The notes under the pieces were generated by a model that saw nothing but the letters and a program-made list of their open reading frames with translations, was not told where the DNA came from and ran no database searches. Source: Pseudomonadota bacterium (GTDB taxonomy: Bacteria > Pseudomonadota > Alphaproteobacteria > Sphingomonadales > Sphingomonadaceae). From it: a stretch of 5,250 bases of DNA. Numbering within the stretch: position 1 is the stretch's first letter; every line of letters begins with the position of its first letter. The stretch is taken from the NCBI GenBank assembly GCA_023432995.1, contig JAEZES010000226.1, positions 1-5,250 of the forward strand, in the 5' to 3' direction. A program made the position numbers and the translations under genes. Below are positions 1 through 5,250 of this stretch, piece by piece.

Positions 1-730
1 GCATAGTGCCGCTGCAGGTCGGCGAGGCGCGTCTCGACCAGCTCGTTCGTGGCCTGCTCGAACACGCCGATCAGCTCCCGGTCGCTCGGCCGCGGCTTGA
101 TGCTGCTGAAGAACCGGTCGACGCCGACCCTGAAGAGCGGCTCGAGGCCGAACGATGCGAGCCGCCCGTCCAGCTCGCCCGGCTCCGCGCCGTAGTCCTC
201 GAGCTGCAGCACCGCCTCGTTGCGCTCGAGCAGCGTCGCCATCCCGGCGAGGACCTGCGGTTCGTGGCCTTCGACATCGATCTTCACGCACAGCCGCTGG
301 CCGGCGATCGACAGCAGCTTGTCGAGCGGCGCGGCCGCTACTTCGATCTGCCGCTCGAAGGTCCGGTGGAGCGAGGTGTCGACCAGGCTGTTGGCGCCCG
401 ACAGCGCCCCGACGATGCCGAACCTCAGCACCCCCTCCTTGTCGGACACGGCCTTGTTGTGGATCTGGATCGGCAGGCCGTTGAGCTCGACGTTCTGGCG
501 CAGCTCGGCGAAAGTCTCCGGGCTCGCCTCGAACGCGTGGATCGCCGTTACCGAGGGCACGCCGCTCATCATGATCGCGTAGGCGCCACGTTGGCGCCGA
601 CGTCGAGAAACGTCTGGCATTCGAACCGCCGGGCCAGCGCCATCAGCAGGTGCGGCTGCAACGGCTCGTAGTGCCGGGTCATGTAGTTGCGGCCGATCGA
701 ATGACGCGTCCATCGGTACAGGTGGTACAT
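1..730 (-). pseudogene. FkbM-family SAM-dependent methyltransferase, frameshifted and cut by the window edge
   Basis: The minus strand encodes an FkbM-type methyltransferase, a family that O-methylates sugars, lipids or antibiotics. Reading from the ATG at 730, the first 48 residues end in FLDVGANV, the start of the SAM-binding glycine motif. That frame then stops at 571-569 after 53 residues. One base further along, the -1/+2 frame continues at once with AYAIMMSG and stays open to the left edge, carrying FEASPETF (acidic end of strand 2, about residue 68) and KIDVEGHE (about 150-156), the FkbM hallmark. Restoring one G near 586-588 would give DVGANVGAY and an intact reading frame of about 243 residues in the window; the C-terminus lies outside. 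The start at 730 is preferred because GGAG lies six bases upstream; an in-frame ATG at 742 has no such site. The substrate cannot be told. The lesion is either a true inactivating mutation or a one-base sequence error. The family call is firm. Confidence 0.85.
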
Positions 731-736
731 GCGCAT

Positions 737-740
737 CTCC
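737..740 (-). promoter_or_regulatory. Shine-Dalgarno site that favours the 730 start of the methyltransferase
   Basis: On the minus strand GGAG reads from 740 to 737, six bases before the ATG at 730-728. The same GGAG overlaps the alternative ATG at 742 and directly abuts the ATG at 736, so it can serve only the 730 start with normal spacing. Upstream of 742 there is only GC-rich sequence without a purine-rich site. Confidence 0.5.
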
Positions 741-889
741 ATGCGGCGCTGGCGAGGCCGGTGCCGGCGCTGATACCATCAAATTCGGTAATGCACGCCC
801 CCTGGGCATGACGGGCCGTCGCGCGATCGCAACGGGACGCGCTGCCGATTCCCCCTTCCGCTCCCCGCCGGCTTCCGGCACCCTCGGCC

Positions 890-918
890 TTGAAGCGCGT
901 GTCTTGCCTGCCTAATAC
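890..918 (+). promoter_or_regulatory. Candidate housekeeping-type promoter for the telA operon
   Basis: TTGAAG at 890-895 resembles a -35 element and TAATAC at 913-918 a -10 element, with 17 bases between them. Transcription would start near 925, giving a short leader of about 25 bases before the coding start at 949. The -10 match is only partial (three of six to TATAAT), so this is a spacing-supported guess. No operator or riboswitch is evident. Confidence 0.35.
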
Positions 919-932
919 AGTGAGAGCTTGCC

Positions 933-941
933 GGAAAGGGG
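933..941 (+). promoter_or_regulatory. Ribosome binding site of the telA-like gene
   Basis: GGAAAGGGG ends seven bases before the ATG at 949, which supports this start. An out-of-frame ATG at 945 lies only three bases from the site and opens a 16-codon frame ending at 995, so it is unlikely to be the main start. Confidence 0.6.
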
Positions 942-948
942 ACCATGA

Positions 949-2154
949 ATGGCCACGAAAACCGAGACCGCCACCAAGACGGCGACCGAGCTTGAGCTGA
1001 CTCCCCCCGACCCGGTGCCAGTCGTCGCGCCCGACAAGGCTGCCGGGCTCGTCGCGATCGACAGCGAGAAGAAATCCGCGCTCGAGCAGAAGGTCGAAGG
1101 CTTCGTCGCCGAGCTGGTCGCGCTCGATGCGCAGTCGCCCGAGTTCGGCAAGAAGGTCGACCAGATCACCGGGATGGGCCGCAAGGAGATCGCCACCGCG
1201 GCGGGGATGTCGAACCGCTTCCTCGACCGGCCGGTGCGGGCGATGGACCAGGAGTCGGGCGTCGGCAAGGATCTCAGCGAGCTGCGCCGCACGGTCGAAG
1301 ACCTCGACCCGGGCCGCAAGGGCAAGCTGACCGGGCGCAAGCTGTTCGGGATCATCCCGTTCGGCAATTCGCTCAAGCGCTACTTCGACAGCTACACCTC
1401 GGCCCAGGGCCACATCCAGGCGATCCTCGCCCGCCTCGCCAGCGGCAAGGACGAGCTGCTGATGGACAACGCCGCGATCGACGTCGAGCGCCAGAAGCTG
1501 TGGGAGGCGATGGGCAAGCTCGAGCAGATGATCCACATCGCCAAGACGCTCGACGAGCGGCTCGAGGACGAGGCGGCGAACCTCGATTCGACCGACCCGG
1601 CCAAGGCCAAGGCGATCCGCGAGACCGCGCTGTTCTACGTCCGCCAGCGCACGCAGGACTTGCTGACGCAGATGGCGGTCAGCGTGCAGGGCTACCTCGC
1701 GCTCGACCTGGTCAAGAAGAACAACGTCGAGCTGGTCAAGGGCGTCGACCGCGCCAGCACGACCACCGTCGGCGCGCTGCGCACCGCGGTCACCGTGGCG
1801 CAGGCGATGACCAACCAGCGGCTCGTGCTGCAGCAGATCACCTCTCTGAACGAGACCACCGCCGGGATCATCGATTCGACCGGCAAGCTGCTGCGCGACA
1901 ACACCGCCAAGATCCACGAGCAGGCGGCCTCGAGCACGATCCCGATGGAGACGCTGCAGCGCGCGTTCCAGAACATCTACGACACGATGGACGCGGTCGA
2001 CACGTTCAAGGTCAAGGCGCTCGCCAACATGAAGCAGACCGTCGAGGTGCTCTCGACCGAGGTCGAGAAGTCGAAGGGCTACATCGCCCGTGCCGAGGGC
2101 CAGGCCCAGGCGGCGCAGGCGGTGCAGGAGCCTTCGCTGCTGACCGCCGAGTGA
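949..2154 (+). CDS. telA: TelA-family toxic anion resistance protein
   Basis: This 401-residue protein belongs to the TelA family (Pfam PF05816), named for tellurite-resistance loci such as telA of RK2 plasmids and Rhodobacter; B. subtilis YaaN is a relative. The biochemical role is not settled, and many members are cytoplasmic proteins linked to envelope stress. The N-terminal 35 residues are Thr/Pro/Ala-rich and probably disordered. The rest is almost wholly helical and charged. Family-typical stretches include the FGIIPFGNSLKRYFDSY block (about 133-149), the KLWEAMGKLEQM helix (about 183-194), and the C-terminal TVGALRTAVTVAQAMTNQ (about 273-290) and LNETTAGIIDSTGKLL (about 300-315) segments. 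There is no signal peptide or membrane helix. Length is normal for the family. The start at 949 follows a good ribosome binding site. It is the first gene of an operon with the XpaC-like gene ten bases downstream. The family assignment is strong; actual resistance to tellurite is not shown by sequence. Confidence 0.92.
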   Translation: MATKTETATKTATELELTPPDPVPVVAPDKAAGLVAIDSEKKSALEQKVEGFVAELVALDAQSPEFGKKVDQITGMGRKEIATAAGMSNRFLDRPVRAMDQESGVGKDLSELRRTVEDLDPGRKGKLTGRKLFGIIPFGNSLKRYFDSYTSAQGHIQAILARLASGKDELLMDNAAIDVERQKLWEAMGKLEQMIHIAKTLDERLEDEAANLDSTDPAKAKAIRETALFYVRQRTQDLLTQMAVSVQGYLALDLVKKNNVELVKGVDRASTTTVGALRTAVTVAQAMTNQRLVLQQITSLNETTAGIIDSTGKLLRDNTAKIHEQAASSTIPMETLQRAFQNIYDTMDAVDTFKVKALANMKQTVEVLSTEVEKSKGYIARAEGQAQAAQAVQEPSLLTAE

Positions 2155-2164
2155 CCCGGACCTG

Positions 2165-2977
2165 ATGGCGCGCGACCTGTCCCGCGACACCGACCGGGCG
2201 CTCGAGGAGGGCCGCGCCCTGCTGCGCGACAACCGCGCCGGCGGCCGTCATCGCCGCGTGCGCCAGCGGCCGATCGGGCGCGGTTCGGCCGAGCTGCGGC
2301 AGAAGAACCTGAAGACGCGCTTCAAGCTCGCCGGCATCTCGTTCGCGGCCATCTTGGGGGCGGCGATGGCCATCGGGCTGGTGATCGACGGAATCGGCTT
2401 CCCGGGCGTGATGATCACGCTCTGCGCGGTGTTCGTCGCGATGGCGATATTCTGGAACTTCCCCAAGGTCCGCATTCCCGACCGCCGCGACCTCAACACC
2501 GGCGACGTGCGCCAGATGGTCGCGCGCACCGAGCTGTGGCTCGAACACCAGCGTCCGGCGCTGCCGCCGCCGGCGGTGACGCTGGTCGACCAGATCGGCG
2601 TCCAGCTCGATGCGCTCGGGCTGCAGCTCGAGCACGTCGAGCCGCTGCATCCGGCCGCGGTCGAGACGCGCAAGCTGGTCGGCGAGACGCTGCCCGGGAT
2701 GATCGACGCCTACCGCAAGATCCCGGCGCAGCTGCGCAAGGAGCAGCGCGCCGGCGCCTCGCCCGACGAGCAACTCGTCGACAGCCTGGGCAAGATCAGC
2801 CAGGAAATCGACCGCGTCACCCGGCAGCTGGCCGACGGCGCGCTCGACGACCTCGCGATCAAGACCCGCTACCTCGACTACCGCTACGGCGCCGCCGGCG
2901 AACCCGAGGCGCTGCCCTCCCCCGATCCGCTCGACCAGCTCAACCGGCTGCCCGACCGCGACAAGCAGGAACACTGA
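2165..2977 (+). CDS. XpaC-like two-helix membrane protein
   Basis: The 270-residue product has a basic, Arg-rich N-terminus (residues 1-53) and two hydrophobic segments at about 54-76 and 79-97 forming a hairpin in the inner membrane. A cytoplasmic helical domain with coiled-coil character follows (about 135-240). The order of parts, and the C-terminal pattern of a LPGMIDAYRKIPAQL helix (about 176-190) followed by an ISQEIDRVTRQL helix (about 211-222) and an acidic DDLAIKTRYL end, resemble XpaC proteins (PF10112, named for 5-bromo-4-chloroindolyl phosphate hydrolysis). This family often sits next to TelA/YaaN genes. No hydrolase active-site motif is visible, so enzymatic activity should not be assumed; a membrane partner or anchor for TelA is a more cautious inference. 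The gene begins ten bases after the TelA stop with only a weak GGA as ribosome site, which suggests translational coupling. Its stop overlaps the next start. Similarity is by pattern, so the family call is moderate. Confidence 0.6.
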   Translation: MARDLSRDTDRALEEGRALLRDNRAGGRHRRVRQRPIGRGSAELRQKNLKTRFKLAGISFAAILGAAMAIGLVIDGIGFPGVMITLCAVFVAMAIFWNFPKVRIPDRRDLNTGDVRQMVARTELWLEHQRPALPPPAVTLVDQIGVQLDALGLQLEHVEPLHPAAVETRKLVGETLPGMIDAYRKIPAQLRKEQRAGASPDEQLVDSLGKISQEIDRVTRQLADGALDDLAIKTRYLDYRYGAAGEPEALPSPDPLDQLNRLPDRDKQEH

Positions 2978-3285
2978 TGGAAGTCGCCATTCCCCACGCG
3001 CTCGGCCGCGAGGAAGCGCGCCGCCGGCTGCGCGAGAACAGCCACCGCATGGCCGAGGGCATTCCCGGCGGGATGGCCCAAGTCGACACGCGCTGGTCGA
3101 GCGAGGACCGGCTCGAGATGTCGATCGCCGCGCTCGGCCAGGCGCTGGTCGGCCATATCGACGTCGGCGACTCCGAGGTCGTGCTGTCGGTCGACCTGCC
3201 GCCGGCGCTCGGGTTCCTCAGGCCGATCGTCGAGGGCGCGGTCCGCCAGCAGGGCCAGCAGTTGCTCGCCCCGCCGAAGAGCTAG
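2977..3285 (+). CDS. Polyhydroxyalkanoic acid system family protein (PHA_gran_rgn type)
   Basis: A 102-residue soluble protein that fits the family called polyhydroxyalkanoic acid system protein (PF09650). The N-terminus has the MEVAIPHALGREEARRRL signature (1-18), the middle an alternating beta pattern DRLEMSIAALGQALVGHIDV (about 44-63), then a VVLSVDLPPALGFL block (about 68-81) and a C-terminal helix ending LLAPPKS. The family name comes from genes near PHA synthesis loci; its molecular function is unknown to me and no PHA gene is present here. The ATG at 2977 overlaps the preceding TGA stop and has AGGA at 2967-2970 six bases before it, so it is chosen over longer in-frame extensions, which would overlap the upstream gene by hundreds of bases. 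It is the last gene of the operon. Its TAG stop shares its final G with the first copy of the palindrome array that follows. Confidence 0.78.
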   Translation: MEVAIPHALGREEARRRLRENSHRMAEGIPGGMAQVDTRWSSEDRLEMSIAALGQALVGHIDVGDSEVVLSVDLPPALGFLRPIVEGAVRQQGQQLLAPPKS

Positions 3286-3364
3286 GGACAGTCCCCAAAA
3301 AAGGGACAGTCCCCAACGAGGGACAGTCCCAACTTGCGGGGCGGAGGAAAAGAGGGACTGTCCC
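3285..3364. repeat. Array of four GGGACAGTCCC palindromes
   Basis: Three direct copies of GGGACAGTCCC lie at 3285-3295, 3303-3313 and 3320-3330. They repeat with periods of 18 and 17 bases, and the first two units continue as CCCCAA plus a few bases. A fourth copy in the opposite sense, GGGACTGTCCC, lies at 3354-3364. Each copy has 5-base arms around one central base, so orientation is set by whether that base is A or T. The array fills most of the 100-base gap between convergent genes. The arrangement of clustered short palindromes with opposite-facing ends resembles REP/REPIN-type elements mobilised by REP-associated tyrosine transposases, but I see no GTAG-type head typical of many REPs and no transposase here. 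Alternatives are a local terminator array or a protein-binding cluster. Confidence 0.85.
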
Positions 3365-3371
3365 TCTTTTT
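3348..3371. terminator. Bidirectional intrinsic terminator between convergent operons
   Basis: The last palindrome is extended into a perfect inverted repeat: AAAAGAGGGAC at 3348-3358, a central T, and GTCCCTCTTTT at 3360-3370, followed by another T. RNA from either strand would fold into a stem of about ten pairs with a three-base loop and end in a U run. It lies 63 bases after the PHA-type gene and 15 bases beyond the DUF2721 stop, so it is correctly placed to end both operons. Confidence 0.75.
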
Positions 3372-3385
3372 CGAGCCGGCGGCGG

Positions 3386-3844
3386 CTAGAGCTTCCGCTC
3401 CAGTTCCAGGTAAGTCTCCGGAATCCGCAGCGCCGCGGTCGCTTCGCGGGTCTCGCGCAGGAACAGCAGCAGCCCGGCCATCACCAGCCCGAGCGCGAGC
3501 ACGAACGTGGTGGCGATGTAGAGCTTGAGGTTGATCGCCCCGAAGTCCTCGATGAACAGCAGGACGACGGTCAGGCTGATCGTCAGGCCGGCGAGCACGA
3601 GCAGCAGGATCGCCCGCCCGATCAGGTGGATACGGTGGTCGACCAGACGGATTTCGCGCACGATCGCATCGTGCTCGGCGCCCGTCGTCTGCGGGTGGCG
3701 CTCGACCAGGTAGCGCGAGCGGTCGACAATCCGGCCGAGCCGGGTCGAGAGAATGTTCATGATGTTGCCGATCGCCACCAGCACGAACACCGGCGCCAGC
3801 GCCAGCTGGATCGTCTGGGCGATGACGCCGATTCCCCCCTCCAT
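3386..3844 (-). CDS. DUF2721 family integral membrane protein
   Basis: The 152-residue product matches the DUF2721 family (PF11026), small inner-membrane proteins of unknown function. It has three hydrophobic segments at about 10-33, 73-97 and 105-128. The family-like signature LALAPVFVLVAIGNIMNIL running into STRLGRIVDRSRYL (about 14-45) joins the first helix to a basic cytoplasmic loop, followed by an EIRLVDHRIHLIGRAI stretch leading into helix two. The C-terminus is a short charged cytoplasmic tail. The frame could be extended to 4015, but that extension lies inside the upstream mannose-phosphate gene and is Arg/Gly-rich noise; the ATG at 3844 has an excellent ribosome binding site. It starts only 17 bases after the guanylyltransferase stop, so the two are probably co-transcribed. 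No catalytic motif is visible and no specific role can be given. Confidence 0.85.
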   Translation of the reverse strand: MEGGIGVIAQTIQLALAPVFVLVAIGNIMNILSTRLGRIVDRSRYLVERHPQTTGAEHDAIVREIRLVDHRIHLIGRAILLLVLAGLTISLTVVLLFIEDFGAINLKLYIATTFVLALGLVMAGLLLFLRETREATAALRIPETYLELERKL

Positions 3845-3850
3845 GCGTGA

Positions 3851-3857
3851 CCCTCCC
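3851..3857 (-). promoter_or_regulatory. Strong Shine-Dalgarno site fixing the DUF2721 start
   Basis: On the minus strand GGGAGGG reads 3857 to 3851, six bases before the ATG at 3844. It sits just after the stop of the upstream gene at 3862, and rules out the longer in-frame start at 4015. Confidence 0.75.
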
Positions 3858-3861
3858 GCCG

Positions 3862-4896
3862 CTACTGGTTGACCGCGCCGCTCAGCTTGCCGACCTTCTG
3901 CGCGCCGGCCATCGTGGTGACCAGCACGTCGTTGCCGTCGACCACGATCGCCACGTCCTCGAGCCCGATGACCGAGATGCGCGGGCCGTCGGTCTCGGCC
4001 AGCACGTTGCGGCAATCGACCAGTTCGACCTCGCCGCGCGTGCGGTTGCCGTTGGCGTCGGCCGGGCGCGCATCGCGCAGCGCCTGCCAGTTGCCGATGT
4101 CGGACCAGCCCATCGCCACCGGCACGACCGCTGCGCGGGTGGTGTTCTCCATCACCGCGTAGTCGACCGATTCGGATTCGATCCGCGCGAAGGCGTCGGC
4201 ATCGGGATGGAACGCGGCGCCGTCCTCGCGGCCGCGCTCGACCGCCTCGCGCGCCGCGGCCGCGATCTGCGGCCGGTGGCGGGCCAGTTCGTCGAGGAAG
4301 GTCGAGGCCTTGAATACGAAGATGCCGCCGTTCCAGCTGTAGTTGCCGTCGGCGAGGAACGCCTGGGCCGTGCCGAGATCGGGCTTCTCGACGAACCGTT
4401 CGACCTGGAACCCGCCGGCGAGCGCGGCGCCGCGGCGGATGTAGCCGAAACCGGTCTCGGGCCCGGTCGGCGCGATGCCGAACGAGACCAGCCAGTCGTC
4501 CTCGGCCAGCCGCGCCGCGGCCGCGGCGGCGTCGCAGAACGCCTGCGGGTCGGCGATGTGATGATCGCTCGGGCAGACCAGCATGATCGCGTCCGCCGGC
4601 AGCCGGTGCGCAGCGAGCGCGATCGCCGCGGCGGTGTTCCTGGCCATCGGCTCGACGATCGTGCGCGTGCCCGCAAACCGTGCCGCCTGCGCCTCGACGT
4701 GCGCCCGGTGCCCGGCACCGGTGACGACCAGCGGCGGCGCGAAGCGCGCAGGATCGGCGCAGCGCGCCAGCGTCCCTTCGAACAGCGTCTCTTCGCCGAC
4801 GAGCGGCAGGAACGGCTTGGGCGCCTGCTTGCGGCTGCGCGGCCAGAGGCGCGTGCCGCTGCCGCCGCAGAGCACGACCGGATGAATCACCGTCAT
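3862..4896 (-). CDS. manC: Mannose-1-phosphate guanylyltransferase (GDP-mannose pyrophosphorylase)
   Basis: This 344-residue cytoplasmic enzyme joins mannose-1-phosphate and GTP to make GDP-mannose, the donor for mannose, fucose and rhamnose-type residues in exopolysaccharide and LPS. The nucleotidyltransferase signature VVLCGGSGTRLWPRSR (7-22) is followed by PKPFLPL (26-32) with the catalytic-site lysine. EPMARNTAAA (82-91), PSDHHI (109-114), ETGFGYI (147-153), FVEKPD (168-173), YSWNGGIFVF (186-195), SVDYAVME (243-250) and GWSDIGNW (263-270) are all intact. The C-terminal 60 residues look like the short beta-helix part of this family. The phosphomannose isomerase domain of the roughly 470-residue bifunctional AlgA/ManC enzymes is absent, so this is the single-function form. 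The start at 4896 places the signature at the very N-terminus; an extension to 5031 would overlap the upstream TonB-like gene. AAGGA lies 11 bases and AGG four bases upstream, an unremarkable ribosome site. It sits 43 bases after the TonB-like gene and is followed closely by DUF2721. Confidence 0.95.
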   Translation of the reverse strand: MTVIHPVVLCGGSGTRLWPRSRKQAPKPFLPLVGEETLFEGTLARCADPARFAPPLVVTGAGHRAHVEAQAARFAGTRTIVEPMARNTAAAIALAAHRLPADAIMLVCPSDHHIADPQAFCDAAAAAARLAEDDWLVSFGIAPTGPETGFGYIRRGAALAGGFQVERFVEKPDLGTAQAFLADGNYSWNGGIFVFKASTFLDELARHRPQIAAAAREAVERGREDGAAFHPDADAFARIESESVDYAVMENTTRAAVVPVAMGWSDIGNWQALRDARPADANGNRTRGEVELVDCRNVLAETDGPRISVIGLEDVAIVVDGNDVLVTTMAGAQKVGKLSGAVNQ

Positions 4897-4939
4897 TCGC
4901 CTGAGAATCCTTCGGAACTCGAGTTTCGCTGCAATGTAG

Positions 4940-5250
4940 TCAGAACCACCGCTGCCGCCAACGGTATGTGCCGACCACCGGTTCCCCGGCGGCATTGAGC
5001 CGTGGGCGGAACACGAACCGCTCGGTCGCAAGGCGGCAGGTAATCGCGTCGGCCTCGGGATCAGGGCTCGGGTCAGTGATCCGGCAGGCGCTGACGCGGC
5101 CGTCGGTGCCGACCGTCAGCTCGATCACGACGTCGTGGCCGCGGCGGATGCGCCGCCCGCCGGGAGGCGTCGGATAGTCGCGCGCGTCGTCGATCCGGCC
5201 CGAGATCAGCTCGAGCGGGCGCGCGCCCCTGCCCTGGCCCGCTCCGGCGC
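4940..5250 (-). CDS. TonB-like energy transducer, C-terminal part (gene continues past the right edge)
   Basis: The minus-strand frame is open from the right edge to a TGA at 4942-4940, giving the last 102 or so residues of a longer protein. It begins with a Gly/Ala/Arg-rich linker (AGAGQGRGAR), then has the TonB C-terminal pattern: DARDYPTPPGGRR, a beta strand VVIELTVGTDGRVSACRITD, a helix around ADAITCRLATERFVFRP, and NAAGEPVVGTYRW close to the end. TonB proteins span the inner membrane by an N-terminal helix and pass proton-motive energy to outer-membrane receptors through this periplasmic domain. Two cysteines (in SACRIT and ITCRL) sit where many alphaproteobacterial relatives also carry a pair. 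The internal GTG at 5128 lies within the domain and is not the start. The N-terminal membrane helix is outside the window. The family call is strong; which receptors it serves is unknown. It is followed by manC after 43 bases on the same strand. Confidence 0.85.
   Translation of the reverse strand, partial: AGAGQGRGARPLELISGRIDDARDYPTPPGGRRIRRGHDVVIELTVGTDGRVSACRITDPSPDPEADAITCRLATERFVFRPRLNAAGEPVVGTYRWRQRWF

Larger units (their letters stand above)
743..948. other. Divergent intergenic region between the methyltransferase and telA-like genes
   Basis: About 200 bases separate the two divergent genes. The region holds a candidate promoter for the plus-strand operon at 890-918, a pyrimidine-rich stretch at about 849-865, and an AT-richer patch at about 771-792 that could contain the minus-strand promoter, though no convincing -35/-10 pair was found there. 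No start codon with a supported reading frame, no RNA gene and no strong hairpin was seen. A long minus-strand open frame crosses this region and the telA-like gene, but it has no recognisable protein content. Confidence 0.6.

Noticed and set aside
6..671. 221-codon open frame on the plus strand over the methyltransferase
   Set aside because: The minus strand carries FkbM motifs on both sides of the frameshift. The plus-strand product has no family features and is explained by third-position GC bias.
867..880. Short inverted repeat GCCGG/CCGGC upstream of the telA operon
   Set aside because: Five-base GC arms are expected by chance at this base composition and no T run follows, so it is not called a terminator or operator.
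945..995. Small 16-codon frame overlapping the telA-like start
   Set aside because: Its ATG is only three bases from the ribosome binding site while the telA-like ATG has normal spacing. Nothing suggests it is translated or regulatory.
679..2232. 517-codon open frame on the minus strand opposite the telA-like gene
   Set aside because: It is rich in Arg, Leu, Asp and Gly with no family pattern, and it mirrors the codon bias of the telA-like gene, which has clear family sequence. It is a GC-driven shadow.
2536..2976. N-terminal extension of the PHA-type protein by 147 codons
   Set aside because: It overlaps the XpaC-like gene in another frame and is Arg/Ala noise. The start at 2977 has a ribosome site and the typical stop/start overlap.
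4897..4939. Possible separate promoter for manC in the gap after the TonB-like gene
   Set aside because: The 43-base gap has no convincing -35/-10 pair with correct spacing, so co-transcription with the TonB-like gene is simpler.
3847..4998. 383-codon open frame on the plus strand opposite manC
   Set aside because: The opposite strand encodes an intact guanylyltransferase with all its motifs. The plus-strand product is low-complexity Arg/Ala/Asp sequence without recognisable domains.

Overview
The window is a GC-rich bacterial chromosome segment in which every recognisable gene has close family relatives in alphaproteobacteria. The gene set (a TelA/XpaC/PHA-granule-region operon on one strand; a TonB-type protein, mannose-1-phosphate guanylyltransferase and a DUF2721 protein on the other) and the strong GC bias at third codon positions suggest a sphingomonad-like organism. 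That placement is an inference from protein families, not from a marker gene.

Layout. Positions 1-742 (minus strand) hold an FkbM-type methyltransferase gene running off the left edge. It is broken by a one-base deletion near 586-588, inside the SAM-binding motif. Positions 743-948 are a divergent intergenic region with a plausible promoter and a clear ribosome binding site for the next gene. Positions 949-3285 (plus strand) form a tight three-gene operon: a TelA-family protein, a two-helix membrane protein resembling XpaC, and a small protein of the polyhydroxyalkanoic-acid system family. Positions 3285-3370 carry a small array of the 11-base palindrome GGGACAGTCCC: three copies in one orientation and one inverted. 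The inverted copy is the core of a strong, symmetrical hairpin between A and T runs. From 3386 to the right edge everything is on the minus strand. In transcription order it is the C-terminal part of a TonB-like energy transducer, a single-domain mannose-1-phosphate guanylyltransferase, and a three-helix DUF2721 membrane protein.

How the parts fit. The plus-strand operon pairs TelA with an XpaC-like protein, as in the Bacillus xpaC-yaaN pair, and adds a PHA-system-type protein by a stop/start overlap, so the three are probably made together. The minus-strand cluster supplies GDP-mannose for surface glycans, next to a TonB protein for outer-membrane transport. The FkbM methyltransferase on the far side of the operon could modify a glycan or lipid, but nothing in the window links it to GDP-mannose. 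The two operons converge on the palindrome array, which probably ends transcription from both sides.

I see no RNA gene, CRISPR array, transposase or phage gene. The most noteworthy items are the frameshifted methyltransferase, the palindrome array whose first copy shares a base with a stop codon, and the conserved-looking but functionally unexplained TelA/XpaC/PHA-type operon.
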